A DNA stretch of 64,000 nucleotides from Rhizobiales bacterium Y(2018). GTDB taxonomy: Bacteria > Pseudomonadota > Alphaproteobacteria > Rhizobiales > Aestuariivirgaceae. The position numbers and the translations under genes were made by a program. The stretch covers positions 1 to 64,000 of the forward strand of contig SCPD01000005.1 of assembly GCA_005502925.1 (NCBI GenBank). Direction: 5' to 3'. Positions within the stretch are counted from its first letter, which is position 1, and the number at the start of each line of letters is the position of its first letter. This document shows positions 50,856 through 60,171 of the stretch, piece by piece. Under the pieces are notes generated by a model. It saw nothing but the letters and a program-made list of their open reading frames with translations. It had not been told where the DNA came from and did no database searches.

Positions 50856-52082
50856 TTAATAGGCCATCAGGCCGAGGACCCATAACCAGATAACCGTGAC
50901 GGCGAGGCTCGCCAGCGTCATTGGGATGCCGGAACGCGCGAAATCCATGAAACTCAAGGAAGCGCCCTGGGCCTTGGCCCGCTCGGCGACGATGATATTG
51001 CACATCGATCCCGTCAGCAGCAGGTTGCCGGCAAAGGTCGAGAGCAGCGCCAGGCCCGTCAACGCGCCCTCGGGCAGCGCCGGCAGAAGCTTCAGGATCA
51101 GGATCACCGCCGGCACATTGCCGATCGTGTTCGAGGCGGCGAGCGTCACCGGCAGCATCACCGACAGTCGCTCAGGGACGATGCCGAGACTTGCTAGCCC
51201 GGCGAGCGCCTCCTGAGCGAGGCCGGTCTTGGCGAAGGCCTCGGTCACACCGAAGAGGCAGATGAAGAGCAAGAGAAGGTGCCAGTCGACGGCGCCGATC
51301 ATCTCGCGCGAGGAAAGCCTTCGCGACAGCAGGAGGCAGCCCGCGACCGCCAGCGCGCTCAATTCGCGCGGCAGCGGCGTGAGGAAGAGGACGATCAGGG
51401 CGACGATCGCGATGAGGCCCTTGGCGGTCTGGAACCGGTCGATCGTCACAGGTTCGGCCGGCACCGCCACGAGTGGTGCGGCGAGCGCCTGGCGCCAGGT
51501 GGCGAGCACCGCCCAATAGACGAAGATCAGCGAGGCGAGAACCGGCGGCAGGGCGATGAGGAGATAGCGCCAGAAATCGAGCCCGCCCGCCTGGCCGATC
51601 AGGATATTCTGCGGATTGCCGATGAGTGTCGCCGCCGATCCGGCATTGGCCGCCCCCGCCAGCGCCACGAGATAAGGCCGCGCATCGAGCTTCTGCGCGA
51701 GGAGCCCGACGCAGATGAGCGGCGTGAAGGCGAAGACGATGACGTCATTGGTGAGGATCGCCGACAGCAGGCCGGTGACGGCAATGAGGGCGGCGAGCAG
51801 GACTTTCGGATTCTGCGCCGCATGCGTCACGCGCGCCGCGACGAGGCCATAGAAGCCCGACTGCTCGAACTGCGCCGAGAGGATCATCAGCGCGAAGAGG
51901 AGCGCAATGGTCGGCATGTCGACGGCGCTGCCCGCTTCGGCAAGACTGAGATCGCCCGAAGCCAGGAGCACGATGAGCCCGAGCAGCGCCACGCCGGTGC
52001 GCTCGACGGCGAGCCCCGGCACCCGGCCGAGCGCCATGCCGATATAGACGAGAATGAAGACGGTGACGGCGAGGGAGGTCAA
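50856..52082 (-). CDS. anion permease of the ion transporter superfamily (ArsB/SLC13-like)
   Basis: This inner-membrane protein has 408 residues and about ten to eleven hydrophobic helices. Two half-repeats with LLSAILTNDVIVFAFTP and NAGSAATLIGNPQNILIGQ, and SNTIGNVPAVILILKLLP later, are typical of the IT superfamily (ArsB/NhaD/citrate carriers). The substrate cannot be told from sequence. It is monocistronic in appearance. Confidence 0.82.
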   Translation of the reverse strand: MTSLAVTVFILVYIGMALGRVPGLAVERTGVALLGLIVLLASGDLSLAEAGSAVDMPTIALLFALMILSAQFEQSGFYGLVAARVTHAAQNPKVLLAALIAVTGLLSAILTNDVIVFAFTPLICVGLLAQKLDARPYLVALAGAANAGSAATLIGNPQNILIGQAGGLDFWRYLLIALPPVLASLIFVYWAVLATWRQALAAPLVAVPAEPVTIDRFQTAKGLIAIVALIVLFLTPLPRELSALAVAGCLLLSRRLSSREMIGAVDWHLLLLFICLFGVTEAFAKTGLAQEALAGLASLGIVPERLSVMLPVTLAASNTIGNVPAVILILKLLPALPEGALTGLALLSTFAGNLLLTGSMCNIIVAERAKAQGASLSFMDFARSGIPMTLASLAVTVIWLWVLGLMAY

Positions 52083-52161
52083 CGATGGCTGCGATCAAAT
52101 AGAGAGGATGATCGGATGTATCATGCCTCTCCGGATCGCAAAAGCCAGCTTCCAGCTCCCG

Positions 52162-53736
52162 TCACCCCATCCGCTCCGGATCAAGCGTCACCTTGTAGAG
52201 TTCCTTGTCGTCGCGGTCCATGAGCCGGACCGTCATCTGCTCGGTCTTGTCGTCGATATCGACGATGCCGAAGAACTGGAGGCCCGCCGAAGGCGGCAGG
52301 TTCTGACCCTGCTCGGCCGTTGGTCCCTTCACGAATTTGAGCTCGGGGCCAAAGGTCATATCGAGATCATTGGGACCGAAAGTGCCGGCATGAAGGGGGC
52401 CAGACACGAATTCCCAGAAAGGTGCGAAATCCTGGAACTGCGCCTTGTCGGGATTGTAGTAATGCGCCGCGGTGTAATGCACATCCGCCGTGAGCCACAC
52501 GACATTCGGGATGCCGGCCACCTTGATGAATTTGAGGAGTTCCGCGATTTCGAGCTCGCGGCCCTTGGCAGGTCCCTGATCACCATTTGAGATCGCTTCG
52601 GCGCCTTTCTTCTCCTTGCCATTGTCCCAGACGATGACGCCGATCGGCATGTCGCAGGCGATCACTTTCCAGGTCGCTTGCGAAGCGGAGAGGCCGCGCT
52701 TCAGCCAGCGCATCTGCGTTTCGCCCAGGATACGCGACGCAGGCGTGAGCTCGGTCTCCAGCGACGGGCCATTGGGTCCGCGATAGCTGCGGAGATCGAC
52801 GAAGAAGATGTCGAGCATCGGGCCATAGGAAATCTTGCGATAGACGCGGCCCGGCTCTTCCGGGATGTAGCGGATCGGCGTCATCTCATGGAAGGCACGT
52901 CCGGCCCGGGCCGACAGCACGCCGATCGACTTCTCCTTGTAGCGGTCGTCCTTGCTCAGATCCTTGGACGCCGACCAGTTGTTGGTCACCTCGTGATCGT
53001 CCCACTGGAAGAAGGTCGGCACCTTCGCATTGAAGGCCTTGAGGTTTTCGTCATGCAGATTGTATTTCCAGCGGCCGCGATATTCATCGAGCGTCTCGGC
53101 GACCTTCTCGACGCCTTCCGCGACGATGTTCTTCCACACGCCGCCTGACGCGATCTCCGCTTCCGCCTTGATCGGGCCGTCGCAATAGACGGTGTCGCCC
53201 GAATGGATGAAGAAATCCGGATTGTGCTTGGCCATGGTGGCATAGGTCTTCATGCCGCCTTCGTCGGGATTGATGCCCCAGCCTTGGCCGGCGGTATCGC
53301 CCGACCATACGAAACGCAGCGCCCGCCGGCTCGCCGGTGCTGTACGGAACTGGCCGACGACCGGTTCGCTCACGCCATTCACATCGGCAAGATCGACAAA
53401 ATTCAAGCGATAGAAAATGGTCTGGTCAGGTGGCAGGTCGGAGAGGAGCCGCTTCACCGCAAAATCCGATTCCGGCAGAGCATCGAGGGGCGCGAGACGG
53501 ATCGCGTCGGTGAAGCTGTCGGTCGTCGCCACCTCGACCTGGAGTCGCGACGGCCGGTCGCTCCGCGCCCAGATCATGCCCGATGTCGCATCTACATCAC
53601 CCGACTGCACGCCATGGCTCACCACCGGACGCGCCGCCGCACGGCTCAGAGAGGGCATGGCGAGGCCGCCCGACAGAGCGAGCGCACCAAGCGCGGATGA
53701 TTTCATGAATTTGCGGCGGTTGACGGTCATGCGCAT
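52162..53736 (-). CDS. phoD: PhoD-type alkaline phosphatase/phosphodiesterase, copy 1
   Basis: The protein has 524 residues with a twin-arginine signal (NRRKFMKSSALGALALSGG). Conserved PhoD segments include VWSGDTAGQGW, FIHSGDTVYCDGPI, WDDHEVTNNW and WLTADVHYTAAHY, which provide Fe/Ca ligands. It hydrolyses phosphate esters in the periplasm. AGGAGG lies six bases before ATG 53736. It is paralogous to the following gene (53808) and separated from it by 71 bases; AGGAGGCCTG and the promoter suggest possible separate expression. Confidence 0.9.
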   Translation of the reverse strand: MRMTVNRRKFMKSSALGALALSGGLAMPSLSRAAARPVVSHGVQSGDVDATSGMIWARSDRPSRLQVEVATTDSFTDAIRLAPLDALPESDFAVKRLLSDLPPDQTIFYRLNFVDLADVNGVSEPVVGQFRTAPASRRALRFVWSGDTAGQGWGINPDEGGMKTYATMAKHNPDFFIHSGDTVYCDGPIKAEAEIASGGVWKNIVAEGVEKVAETLDEYRGRWKYNLHDENLKAFNAKVPTFFQWDDHEVTNNWSASKDLSKDDRYKEKSIGVLSARAGRAFHEMTPIRYIPEEPGRVYRKISYGPMLDIFFVDLRSYRGPNGPSLETELTPASRILGETQMRWLKRGLSASQATWKVIACDMPIGVIVWDNGKEKKGAEAISNGDQGPAKGRELEIAELLKFIKVAGIPNVVWLTADVHYTAAHYYNPDKAQFQDFAPFWEFVSGPLHAGTFGPNDLDMTFGPELKFVKGPTAEQGQNLPPSAGLQFFGIVDIDDKTEQMTVRLMDRDDKELYKVTLDPERMG

Positions 53737-53807
53737 GGCAGGCCTCCTGTCTTTCGGATGGGGAGGCCGAGACTCTCCGACTCATGTCACAAAGCGATGA
53801 CGAAAAC

Positions 53808-55367
53808 CTATCCCTTCCGCTCCGGATCGAGTATCACCTTGTAGAGTTCCTTGTCGTCGCGATCCATGAGGCGGACCGTCATCTGCTCCGTCTTGCCATC
53901 GATATCGACGAGACCGAAGAACTGCAGGCCGGCCGAGGGCGGCAGGTTGACGCCTTGCTCCTTGGTCGGCGCTTTCATGAATTTGACTTCCGGCCCGAAG
54001 GTTTTGTCGAGCTCATTGGGGCCGAAGGTCCCGGCATGCAGGGGGCCTGAGACGAATTCCCAGAAGGGCGCGAAATCCTGGAACTGCGCTTTGTCGGGAT
54101 TGTAGAAATGGGCGGCAGTGTAATGCACATCCGCCGTCAGCCAGACGACATTGTGGATCGCCGATCCTCTGATGAAACGGAGAAGCTCGGCGAATTCAAG
54201 CTCGCGGCCCAGAGGCTTGCCGTGATCGCCATTGGCCACCGCTTCGATGCCCTTCTTCTCCTTCCAGTCGTCCCAGATGATGAGCCCGATCGGCATGTCG
54301 CAGGCGATCACCTTCCACGTCGCCTTCGACGAGGCAAGTTCGCGCTTGAGCCACATCATCTGGGTCTCGCCGATGACGCGCGCTTCCGGTGTCAGCTCGG
54401 TTTCGAGCGAAGCACCGTTCGGCCCACGATAGCTCCTGAGATCGACGAAGAAGATGTCGAGCAGCGGACCATAGGAGATGCGGCGGTAGATGCGTCCCGG
54501 CTCTTCCGGAAAATAGCAGATGGGCGTCATCTCATGGAAAGCGCGCGCCGCTCGCTCGGCCAGCTTGGCGATCGACTTTTCCTTGTAGCGTTCGTCCGCC
54601 TTGAGATCCTTCCCCGGCGACCAGTTGTCGATGACGTCGTGATCGTCCCATTGGAAATAGGTCGGCACTTGCGTATTAAAGGCGCGCAGGTTTTCGTCGA
54701 GCAGATTGTATTTGAAGCGGCCGCGAAACTCCTCGATCGTTTCGGCGACCTTGCCGACCCCATCCTGGACGATGTTCTTCCACACGCCGCCGCCGGGAAG
54801 CTGCACTTCCGGCTTGATCGGCCCGTCGGCATAGATCGTGTCGCCAGAATGGATAAAGAAGTCCGGATCATGCCGCGCCATGGTGGCATAGGTCTTCATA
54901 CCGCCATCCTCGGTGTTGATGCCCCAACCCTGCCCGGCAGTGTCGCCCGACCAGACGAAGCGCACATTGCGACGGCTCGCCGGCGCGGTGCGGAAGCGGC
55001 CGATGAGCGCCTGGCTCTTGGTGCCCGTATAAGAGAGATTGGCGAAGCGCAGGCGATAGAAGATGGTCTGATCGGGCGGCAGGTCGACGAGCAGATGTTT
55101 CACGGTGAGATCACGCGCCGGCCGCGCATCGAGGCTCGCCACCCTGATCGCGTCCTTGAAGCTTTCAGTGGTGGCGACCTGGACGTGAAGCCTTGCCGGC
55201 CGGTCGCTGCGCGCCCAGATCATGCCCGATGTGGCATCGACATCGCCTGCTTGCATGCCGTGGCTGATCTCGGGGCGCGAGGCCGCGTGGCTGATCGCCG
55301 GCATAGCGAGGGCCAGTGATCCGGAAGCCGATGAAGTGAGGAACTTGCGGCGATTCAATCTAGGCAC
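53808..55367 (-). CDS. phoD: PhoD-type alkaline phosphatase/phosphodiesterase, copy 2
   Basis: The protein has 519 residues with a twin-arginine signal (LNRRKFLTSSASGSLALAM). It aligns with copy 1 over its full length and keeps all metal motifs (VWSGDTAGQGW, FIHSGDTIYADGPI, WDDHDVIDNW, WLTADVHYTAAH). The two copies therefore come from a tandem duplication. ATG 55367 overlaps the HIRAN/TerB-like gene by eight bases, implying coupled expression. Confidence 0.9.
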   Translation of the reverse strand: MPRLNRRKFLTSSASGSLALAMPAISHAASRPEISHGMQAGDVDATSGMIWARSDRPARLHVQVATTESFKDAIRVASLDARPARDLTVKHLLVDLPPDQTIFYRLRFANLSYTGTKSQALIGRFRTAPASRRNVRFVWSGDTAGQGWGINTEDGGMKTYATMARHDPDFFIHSGDTIYADGPIKPEVQLPGGGVWKNIVQDGVGKVAETIEEFRGRFKYNLLDENLRAFNTQVPTYFQWDDHDVIDNWSPGKDLKADERYKEKSIAKLAERAARAFHEMTPICYFPEEPGRIYRRISYGPLLDIFFVDLRSYRGPNGASLETELTPEARVIGETQMMWLKRELASSKATWKVIACDMPIGLIIWDDWKEKKGIEAVANGDHGKPLGRELEFAELLRFIRGSAIHNVVWLTADVHYTAAHFYNPDKAQFQDFAPFWEFVSGPLHAGTFGPNELDKTFGPEVKFMKAPTKEQGVNLPPSAGLQFFGLVDIDGKTEQMTVRLMDRDDKELYKVILDPERKG

Positions 55368-56055
55368 CGGCGCCGCCTCTTTTGGCTGCCGCCATGCCTT
55401 GCTCGAGCAGCGCCTGGAGCGTGATCATCGATTGCCGCTCCTCGGGCGCGATGCGGCCATCGACCTCGGCCACGACGGCGCAGGCCTCCTCGATGAGCGG
55501 CAGCGCGTCCGGGCGTTCCTTGGTCAGGCGGCGTATGATCCCCGCGACATCGAGCGTGTCGGGAAGATGCCGGCGCGCCCAGCGCACCGCATGGGCGATC
55601 TCTCCCTCATCCGGCACGAGATGGAGCTCAGCCGCGCGCGCCGCCGCGAACTCCTCGATCACGCCACGTTCGGCCGGGGCGAGCCGGCCATCCGCCGCGC
55701 CCACCATGGCGAGGATACGCAATTCATCGCCGATCTCGGAAATGACGGAGCGGATCGGCGGCCGTTCCGGCCGATCGGCACCTAAAATGGCAACCGCGAT
55801 TTCAACCTGGGCGAGCGCACCTTCGGCATCGGTGTCGAAGCCGGTGACCGTGACCTGATGGCTGTCGCCTTCGGCAAGCGAGCGGGCGACCCAACGGCGG
55901 CTTTCCGGTATATGCCCGATACAGGACTCGCCGTGAAAACAGGCGACGGCATCATGCACCCGCGCCGCCGGGACGAGAGTCAGCCGGTCACCTTCCCGCA
56001 CACGCTGGGCGGTGTCGGCACTGAGCCCAACGACAACGCAGGGATGCGATCGCAT
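55360..56055 (-). CDS. HIRAN-like plus TerB-like two-domain protein
   Basis: The protein has 231 residues. Residues about 1-90 resemble a HIRAN-type nucleic-acid-binding domain (VVGLSADTAQRVREGDRL, HGESCIGHIPES). The C-terminal part has two TerB-like repeats with acidic pattern (AMVGAADGRLAPAERGVIEEFA and VVAEVDGRIAPEERQSMI). TerB proteins bind metal and act in stress or tellurite phenotypes. Its overlap with copy 2 of phoD is odd because the products act in different compartments. Confidence 0.65.
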   Translation of the reverse strand: MRSHPCVVVGLSADTAQRVREGDRLTLVPAARVHDAVACFHGESCIGHIPESRRWVARSLAEGDSHQVTVTGFDTDAEGALAQVEIAVAILGADRPERPPIRSVISEIGDELRILAMVGAADGRLAPAERGVIEEFAAARAAELHLVPDEGEIAHAVRWARRHLPDTLDVAGIIRRLTKERPDALPLIEEACAVVAEVDGRIAPEERQSMITLQALLEQGMAAAKRGGAGA

Positions 56056-56125
56056 CGATCCTCTAATACCAAGACTTGCCCCTCGCCCCGATTCTGCACC
56101 GCGCCGGAAGATCGGTCAAATCCTG

Positions 56126-56152
56126 CAAAAAACGCCCGGCTTTCACCGGGCG
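56126..56152 (-). terminator. intrinsic terminator of the orphan binding-protein gene
   Basis: On the minus strand CGCCCGG and CCGGGCG (56133-56139 and 56146-56152) form the stem, followed by TTTTTTG (complement of 56127-56132). It lies 30 bases after the stop at 56182 and before the HIRAN/TerB-like gene. Confidence 0.8.
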
Positions 56153-56181
56153 CAAGTCGTCAGAGGAATGGAGAAAGATCG

Positions 56182-57345
56182 TCAGGCCGCCTGGAACTTG
56201 CCGGCATATTGCGTGCGCAGCTCGGCGAACCAGGAGGGCTCGGGCGGGCGGTGCCAGAGCTTCTTCAGGGCATCGCCCGGGAAAGCCTCCTGGAAATTGC
56301 GCTTGGCGACATCGGAGAGCAGCGCGTCGGCGCCGGTGACCACCGGATTGTAGCCCGAGCCTTCCGCCAGCTTGGCCGAGATTTCGGGCGTGTACAGGAA
56401 GTCGATGAAGGCATAGGCCTGCTCGCCATTCTTCGCCGCCTTGGTGATCGACAGGCCGTCGAGCCAGGTGATGGCGCCTTCCTTCGGCGCCTGGTAGTTC
56501 ACCGGCCTGCCGTCCTTCTTCAGGCTGAGCGCCGGGCCGTCCCAGGTGAGCCCGATCCACACGTCGTTTTCGAGCAGGCCCGATTTGGTGTTGTCGGCCG
56601 AATCCCAGAACTGCTTGATCCACGGCTTGTGCGCGATCGCCACTTTGAGGATCTCGTCATAGATCTTCTTGAAGGCATCCGGATCCTTATAGGCATCAAG
56701 CAGCCGGTTGCTCGGCAGCTTGCCATTGCCGTCGAGCCACAGGCCGATGCCAGCGAGGAGCGAATGCGGCCGGCCCTGGACATGGCCTTTGACCTCCTCG
56801 CCCCATAGATCGCCATAGCTCAGCGCCGCCGGATCGCCCTTCCACTGGTCGGTGCGCCAGGAGATCGCTTCCGTGCCCCACAGATGCGGCAGATGATAAA
56901 GGCCGCCATCCCAGGTCCAGATGCTCGAAGAGCTTTCGATGAAGGAGCCGAGCACATTGCCGATATTCTTCAGCTTCTTGGTGTCGAGCGGCGCCAGCAC
57001 GTCGAGATCCTTGAATTGCGGCGCGCGGTCACGCGTCGGCTGGACCAGGTCGAAGCCTTCACCCTGGGTCGCCTGCAATTTGTTGATCTGCTCCTCATTC
57101 TGCGAGAAGGGCGTCGAATTCACCTTGATGCCGGTCGCCTTCTCGAATTCCGGGATCACCGGATCGGGGAATTCATCCGACCAGTTGAGAAGGTTGAGTT
57201 CGCCCGAGGAGGAAAGCGCCGACCTGACATAGGCCGGTCCCGTAGCGATCAGGGCGCTGGCGGTGAGTGCCGCTTTGGTGAAGCTTCGCCGGTTGAATTT
57301 GCGGGCGGCCGCAAGGGTGAGAAGCGTCTCATTGTCTTTGGTCAT
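56182..57345 (-). CDS. polyamine-type ABC substrate-binding protein (PotD-like), orphan
   Basis: The protein has 387 residues with a twin-arginine-like signal (FNRRSFTKAALTASALIATGP). Binding-protein motifs include LNLLNWSDEFPDPVIPEFEK, QPTRDRAPQ and ITWLDGLSITKAAKNGEQAY. It is PotD/extracellular family 1 in type. ATG 57345 has GAGGA six bases upstream. It lies alone between a terminator and the SsuB gene and does not neighbour its own permeases; it might feed the Pot-like system at 60172-64000. Confidence 0.82.
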   Translation of the reverse strand: MTKDNETLLTLAAARKFNRRSFTKAALTASALIATGPAYVRSALSSSGELNLLNWSDEFPDPVIPEFEKATGIKVNSTPFSQNEEQINKLQATQGEGFDLVQPTRDRAPQFKDLDVLAPLDTKKLKNIGNVLGSFIESSSSIWTWDGGLYHLPHLWGTEAISWRTDQWKGDPAALSYGDLWGEEVKGHVQGRPHSLLAGIGLWLDGNGKLPSNRLLDAYKDPDAFKKIYDEILKVAIAHKPWIKQFWDSADNTKSGLLENDVWIGLTWDGPALSLKKDGRPVNYQAPKEGAITWLDGLSITKAAKNGEQAYAFIDFLYTPEISAKLAEGSGYNPVVTGADALLSDVAKRNFQEAFPGDALKKLWHRPPEPSWFAELRTQYAGKFQAA

Positions 57346-57439
57346 CGCACGTCCTCTTTGTTGAATGGGTGAAACATTCATGCAAAGAGCGGCGCGGACG
57401 ACAATTGAGTTTTATTTGACCAGGCCGGCAAGAGAACTG
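57346..57439. other. spacer between SsuB-like and PotD-like genes
   Basis: The 94-base region probably contains the promoter of the PotD-like gene and the end of the Ssu transcript. No stem-loop with a T-run was found. Confidence 0.3.
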
Positions 57440-58231
57440 TCAGACGTGACCGAGCACGATGTTCTGCAGCCGCGCGGCCTCGGCACCTGAGCGCCGATGG
57501 CGGGGCAGATCGATCTTCTGATCGAGCGCGACATTGCCAGCACGCAGCACGATGATGCGATCCGCCAAGGTGACGGCTTCAGCGACATCATGAGTGATGA
57601 GGATCGTGGTGAAGCGGTGCGCGCCCCAGATGCGGATGAGAAGCTCATGCATTTCGGCGCGCGTCAGCGCATCGAGCGCGCCGAAGGGTTCATCGAGAAG
57701 CAGCACACCCGGCCGGCTGACAAGCGCCCGCGCCAGCGCCACGCGCTGCTTCTGCCCTCCCGACAGCACCGCCGGCCAGTCCTGGGCGCGATCGGCGAGA
57801 CCGACATCCTGCAAGGCCTGTTTGGCCGTCTCGCGCCACCCGGTGTCGCGGGAAATGCCGACATTGTTCAGCACCCGCTGCCACATCAGAAGCCGGGCAT
57901 CCTGGAAGAGGAGGCGAACACGTCCCTGGAGACCACGCACCTCGTCGCCGGCAATGGCGAGATGCCCGTCCGAGACTGGATCGAGCCCAGTGATCAGCCG
58001 GAGCAAGGTGGTCTTGCCGCAGCCGGAGCGGCCGACGACGGCGACGAATTCGGACGCTTCGATGGACAGCGACAGCGCATCGAGGACGCTGCGTCCGCCG
58101 AAGCGTTTCGATACCTTGTCAAGCGTGACGGGAAGACCGAGCGCAGCCTCCCGCTCTTCGACCGTGGCGGCGAACTGTTCTTCGTCAGGCGGCTCGATCC
58201 GCTTCAGCTTGAGCTGGGCGACACTGTTCAT
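57440..58231 (-). CDS. ssuB: aliphatic sulfonate-type ABC transporter ATP-binding protein (SsuB-like)
   Basis: The protein has 263 residues. Walker A is VGRSGCGKTTLLRL, the signature LSGGQKQRVALARAL, Walker B VLLLDEPFGALDALT and the switch THDVAEAV; all match the nitrate/sulfonate/taurine family. A 35-residue N-terminal extension precedes the core. ATG 58231 overlaps the permease stop by four bases. Confidence 0.85.
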   Translation of the reverse strand: MNSVAQLKLKRIEPPDEEQFAATVEEREAALGLPVTLDKVSKRFGGRSVLDALSLSIEASEFVAVVGRSGCGKTTLLRLITGLDPVSDGHLAIAGDEVRGLQGRVRLLFQDARLLMWQRVLNNVGISRDTGWRETAKQALQDVGLADRAQDWPAVLSGGQKQRVALARALVSRPGVLLLDEPFGALDALTRAEMHELLIRIWGAHRFTTILITHDVAEAVTLADRIIVLRAGNVALDQKIDLPRHRRSGAEAARLQNIVLGHV

Positions 58232-59016
58232 ATCGCGGCTCCCGCATTTTCCTGATAGCTCGGATGCCAGGCGAGCGCGCGCTTTTCGATCCCGCGGGTC
58301 GCCACATCGGCGAGCTTGCCCAGAAGCGCATAGACGATGATGCCGAGCAGCACGATATCGGTCTGCATGAATTCGCGCGCATTCATCGTCATGTAGCCGA
58401 GCCCCGAGGACGCCGAGATCGTTTCCGCCACGATGAGGGTGAGCCACATGATGCCGAGCGCGTAACGAAGCCCCACCAGGATGGAGGGCAGCGCCCCCGG
58501 CAGGATGATGCGCCACAACAGCGCCGTGGGTTTGAGCCCATAGACGCGCCCCATCTCGATCAGGCCGCGATCAACGGTGCGCACGCCATGATAGGTGTTG
58601 AGATAGATCGGAAAGAGGACGCCGATCGTCACCAGGAAGATCTTCGCCGCCTCGTCGATCCCGAACCACAGGATGACCAGCGGGATGATCGCCAGATGCG
58701 GCACGTTGCGCAGCATCTGCATGCTCGAATCGAGAAGCTTCTCCGCCGGCGGCCACAGGCCGTTGAGCATACCGAGCAGGAAGCCGAGGATGCCGCCGAT
58801 GGCGAGGCCTTTCAGCGCCCGCTCGCCGCTGATCAGCGTATTGGCCCACAGCGAGCCGTCCCGCAGCGTGGCGATGAAGGCGAGCGCCACCGAGCTCGGC
58901 GCCGGCAGGAGCCTGGCGGCAAGAATGCCGCTGCGGGCGCTCACCTCCCACACGACCAGAATGGCCACCGGCAGGAGCCAGGTGAGCGCTTTGTCGAAGA
59001 TCTTGTTCAGCGTCAC
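58228..59016 (-). CDS. ssuC: aliphatic sulfonate-type ABC transporter permease (SsuC-like)
   Basis: The protein has 262 residues and about six helices, with the EAA loop RGLIEMGRVYGLKPTALLWRIILPGALP. WFGIDEAAKIFLV and AETISASSGLGYM are typical of SsuC/TauC. It follows the binding protein by six bases. Confidence 0.85.
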   Translation of the reverse strand: MTLNKIFDKALTWLLPVAILVVWEVSARSGILAARLLPAPSSVALAFIATLRDGSLWANTLISGERALKGLAIGGILGFLLGMLNGLWPPAEKLLDSSMQMLRNVPHLAIIPLVILWFGIDEAAKIFLVTIGVLFPIYLNTYHGVRTVDRGLIEMGRVYGLKPTALLWRIILPGALPSILVGLRYALGIMWLTLIVAETISASSGLGYMTMNAREFMQTDIVLLGIIVYALLGKLADVATRGIEKRALAWHPSYQENAGAAI

Positions 59017-59022
59017 GGGCGA

Positions 59023-59982
59023 TCAGGTGATTTTCGGCACCGCCTCGGCGATCGAGATCGCCTTGGGGATCAGGCCGAGTTTGTGGAACGCATCGGCGAT
59101 CTGCTGCTGCTGGGCGACGACCTCGGCGCTGATCGGCTTGACGCCGAAAGTCTGCCGTTCGAGCGCGATCTTGAGCACGGAGGCCGGGATGCCGACACTT
59201 GCCGCCAGCTGATCGGCAACTGCGTCCGTATTGCCATTGGCCCAGGCGTCGAGTTTGCCGATCTCGGCGATCACGACATCGAGCGCCTGCGCGTGCGCCG
59301 ACACGAAATCGCGCGTGCCGAGATAGAATTGGTGATTGGCGACGAGCCCTTCGCCATTGATGAGCGTACGCGCCCCGGTCGCCGCCTCGGCGGCGGCCTG
59401 GAACGGATCCCAGATCACCCAGGCATCGACCGAGCCCTGCTCGAAGGCGGCGCGCGCATCGGCGGGCGGCAGGAACTTGGTCTCGATGTCCTTATAAGCG
59501 ACACCGGCCTGCTCGAGCGCCTTGACCAGCAGATAATGGACATTCGAGCCCTTGTTCAGGGCGACCTTCTTGCCCTTTAAGTCGCTCACTGACTGGATCG
59601 GACTGTCCTTCGGCACCAGGATCGCTTCGCCACGCGGCGCCGGCGGCTCATGTGCCACATAGAAGAGGGGCGCTCCGGCAGCCTGCGCGAAGATCGGCGG
59701 CGCTTCGCCGGTCGACCCGAGGTCGATGGCGCCGACATTCAGCCCTTCGAGAAGCTGTGGGCCCGCCGGGAACTCGGTCCAGCTGACACTGTAGCCTAAA
59801 GGTTCGAGCGCCTTTTCGAGGGCACCCTTGCCTTTGAGCAGGATGAGCGTGCCGTATTTCTGGATGCCGATGCGGACCGTCTTGGCATCAGCCCGCACAG
59901 GCCCTGAGGCCGCGGCGAGCGCCAAACCGGCGGCGCCTAAACCGGCGGTCAGCACTCCGCGTCGTGAAAATCGCAGCGTCAT
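59023..59982 (-). CDS. ssuA: aliphatic sulfonate-type substrate-binding protein (SsuA-like)
   Basis: The protein has 319 residues with a twin-arginine-like signal (FSRRGVLTAGLGAAGLALA). SsuA features are VRIGIQKYGTLILLKGKGALEKAL, FPAGPQLLEGLNVGAIDLGSTGEAPP and AWVIWDPFQAAAEA. GGAG precedes ATG 59982. No SsuD or SsuE monooxygenase is in the window, so the sulfonate would be used by enzymes elsewhere. It starts an A-C-B operon. Confidence 0.85.
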   Translation of the reverse strand: MTLRFSRRGVLTAGLGAAGLALAAASGPVRADAKTVRIGIQKYGTLILLKGKGALEKALEPLGYSVSWTEFPAGPQLLEGLNVGAIDLGSTGEAPPIFAQAAGAPLFYVAHEPPAPRGEAILVPKDSPIQSVSDLKGKKVALNKGSNVHYLLVKALEQAGVAYKDIETKFLPPADARAAFEQGSVDAWVIWDPFQAAAEAATGARTLINGEGLVANHQFYLGTRDFVSAHAQALDVVIAEIGKLDAWANGNTDAVADQLAASVGIPASVLKIALERQTFGVKPISAEVVAQQQQIADAFHKLGLIPKAISIAEAVPKIT

Positions 59983-60171
59983 CGGTCGAGCTCCATGAAT
60001 ACTGGTTTCCTGGAGGTTACCCACGGAACCGGAGCGGAACGGAGTGAAATAACCTAAATTGTCCGGTTACATTTCCTGAGCACCGAACCGATGCTCAGAG
60101 CGCCCTTGCCTTTTGGCGGTGGCGGAATATCCTTTGGACTGCAAAGAAAAAGAACAAATGAGGGAGGGAGT
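59983..60171. other. divergent intergenic region, SsuA-like / PotA-like
   Basis: Both promoters must lie here. ATTGTCCGGTTAC and TAACCTAAAT around 60050 are AT-rich candidates, but no operator stands out. GGGAGGGAG lies just before the TTG of the ATPase gene. Confidence 0.3.

Noticed and set aside
58264-59580. 438-codon plus-strand frame across ssuC and ssuA
   Set aside because: Shadow of two clear minus-strand genes; very Arg/His/Asp-rich and without motifs.
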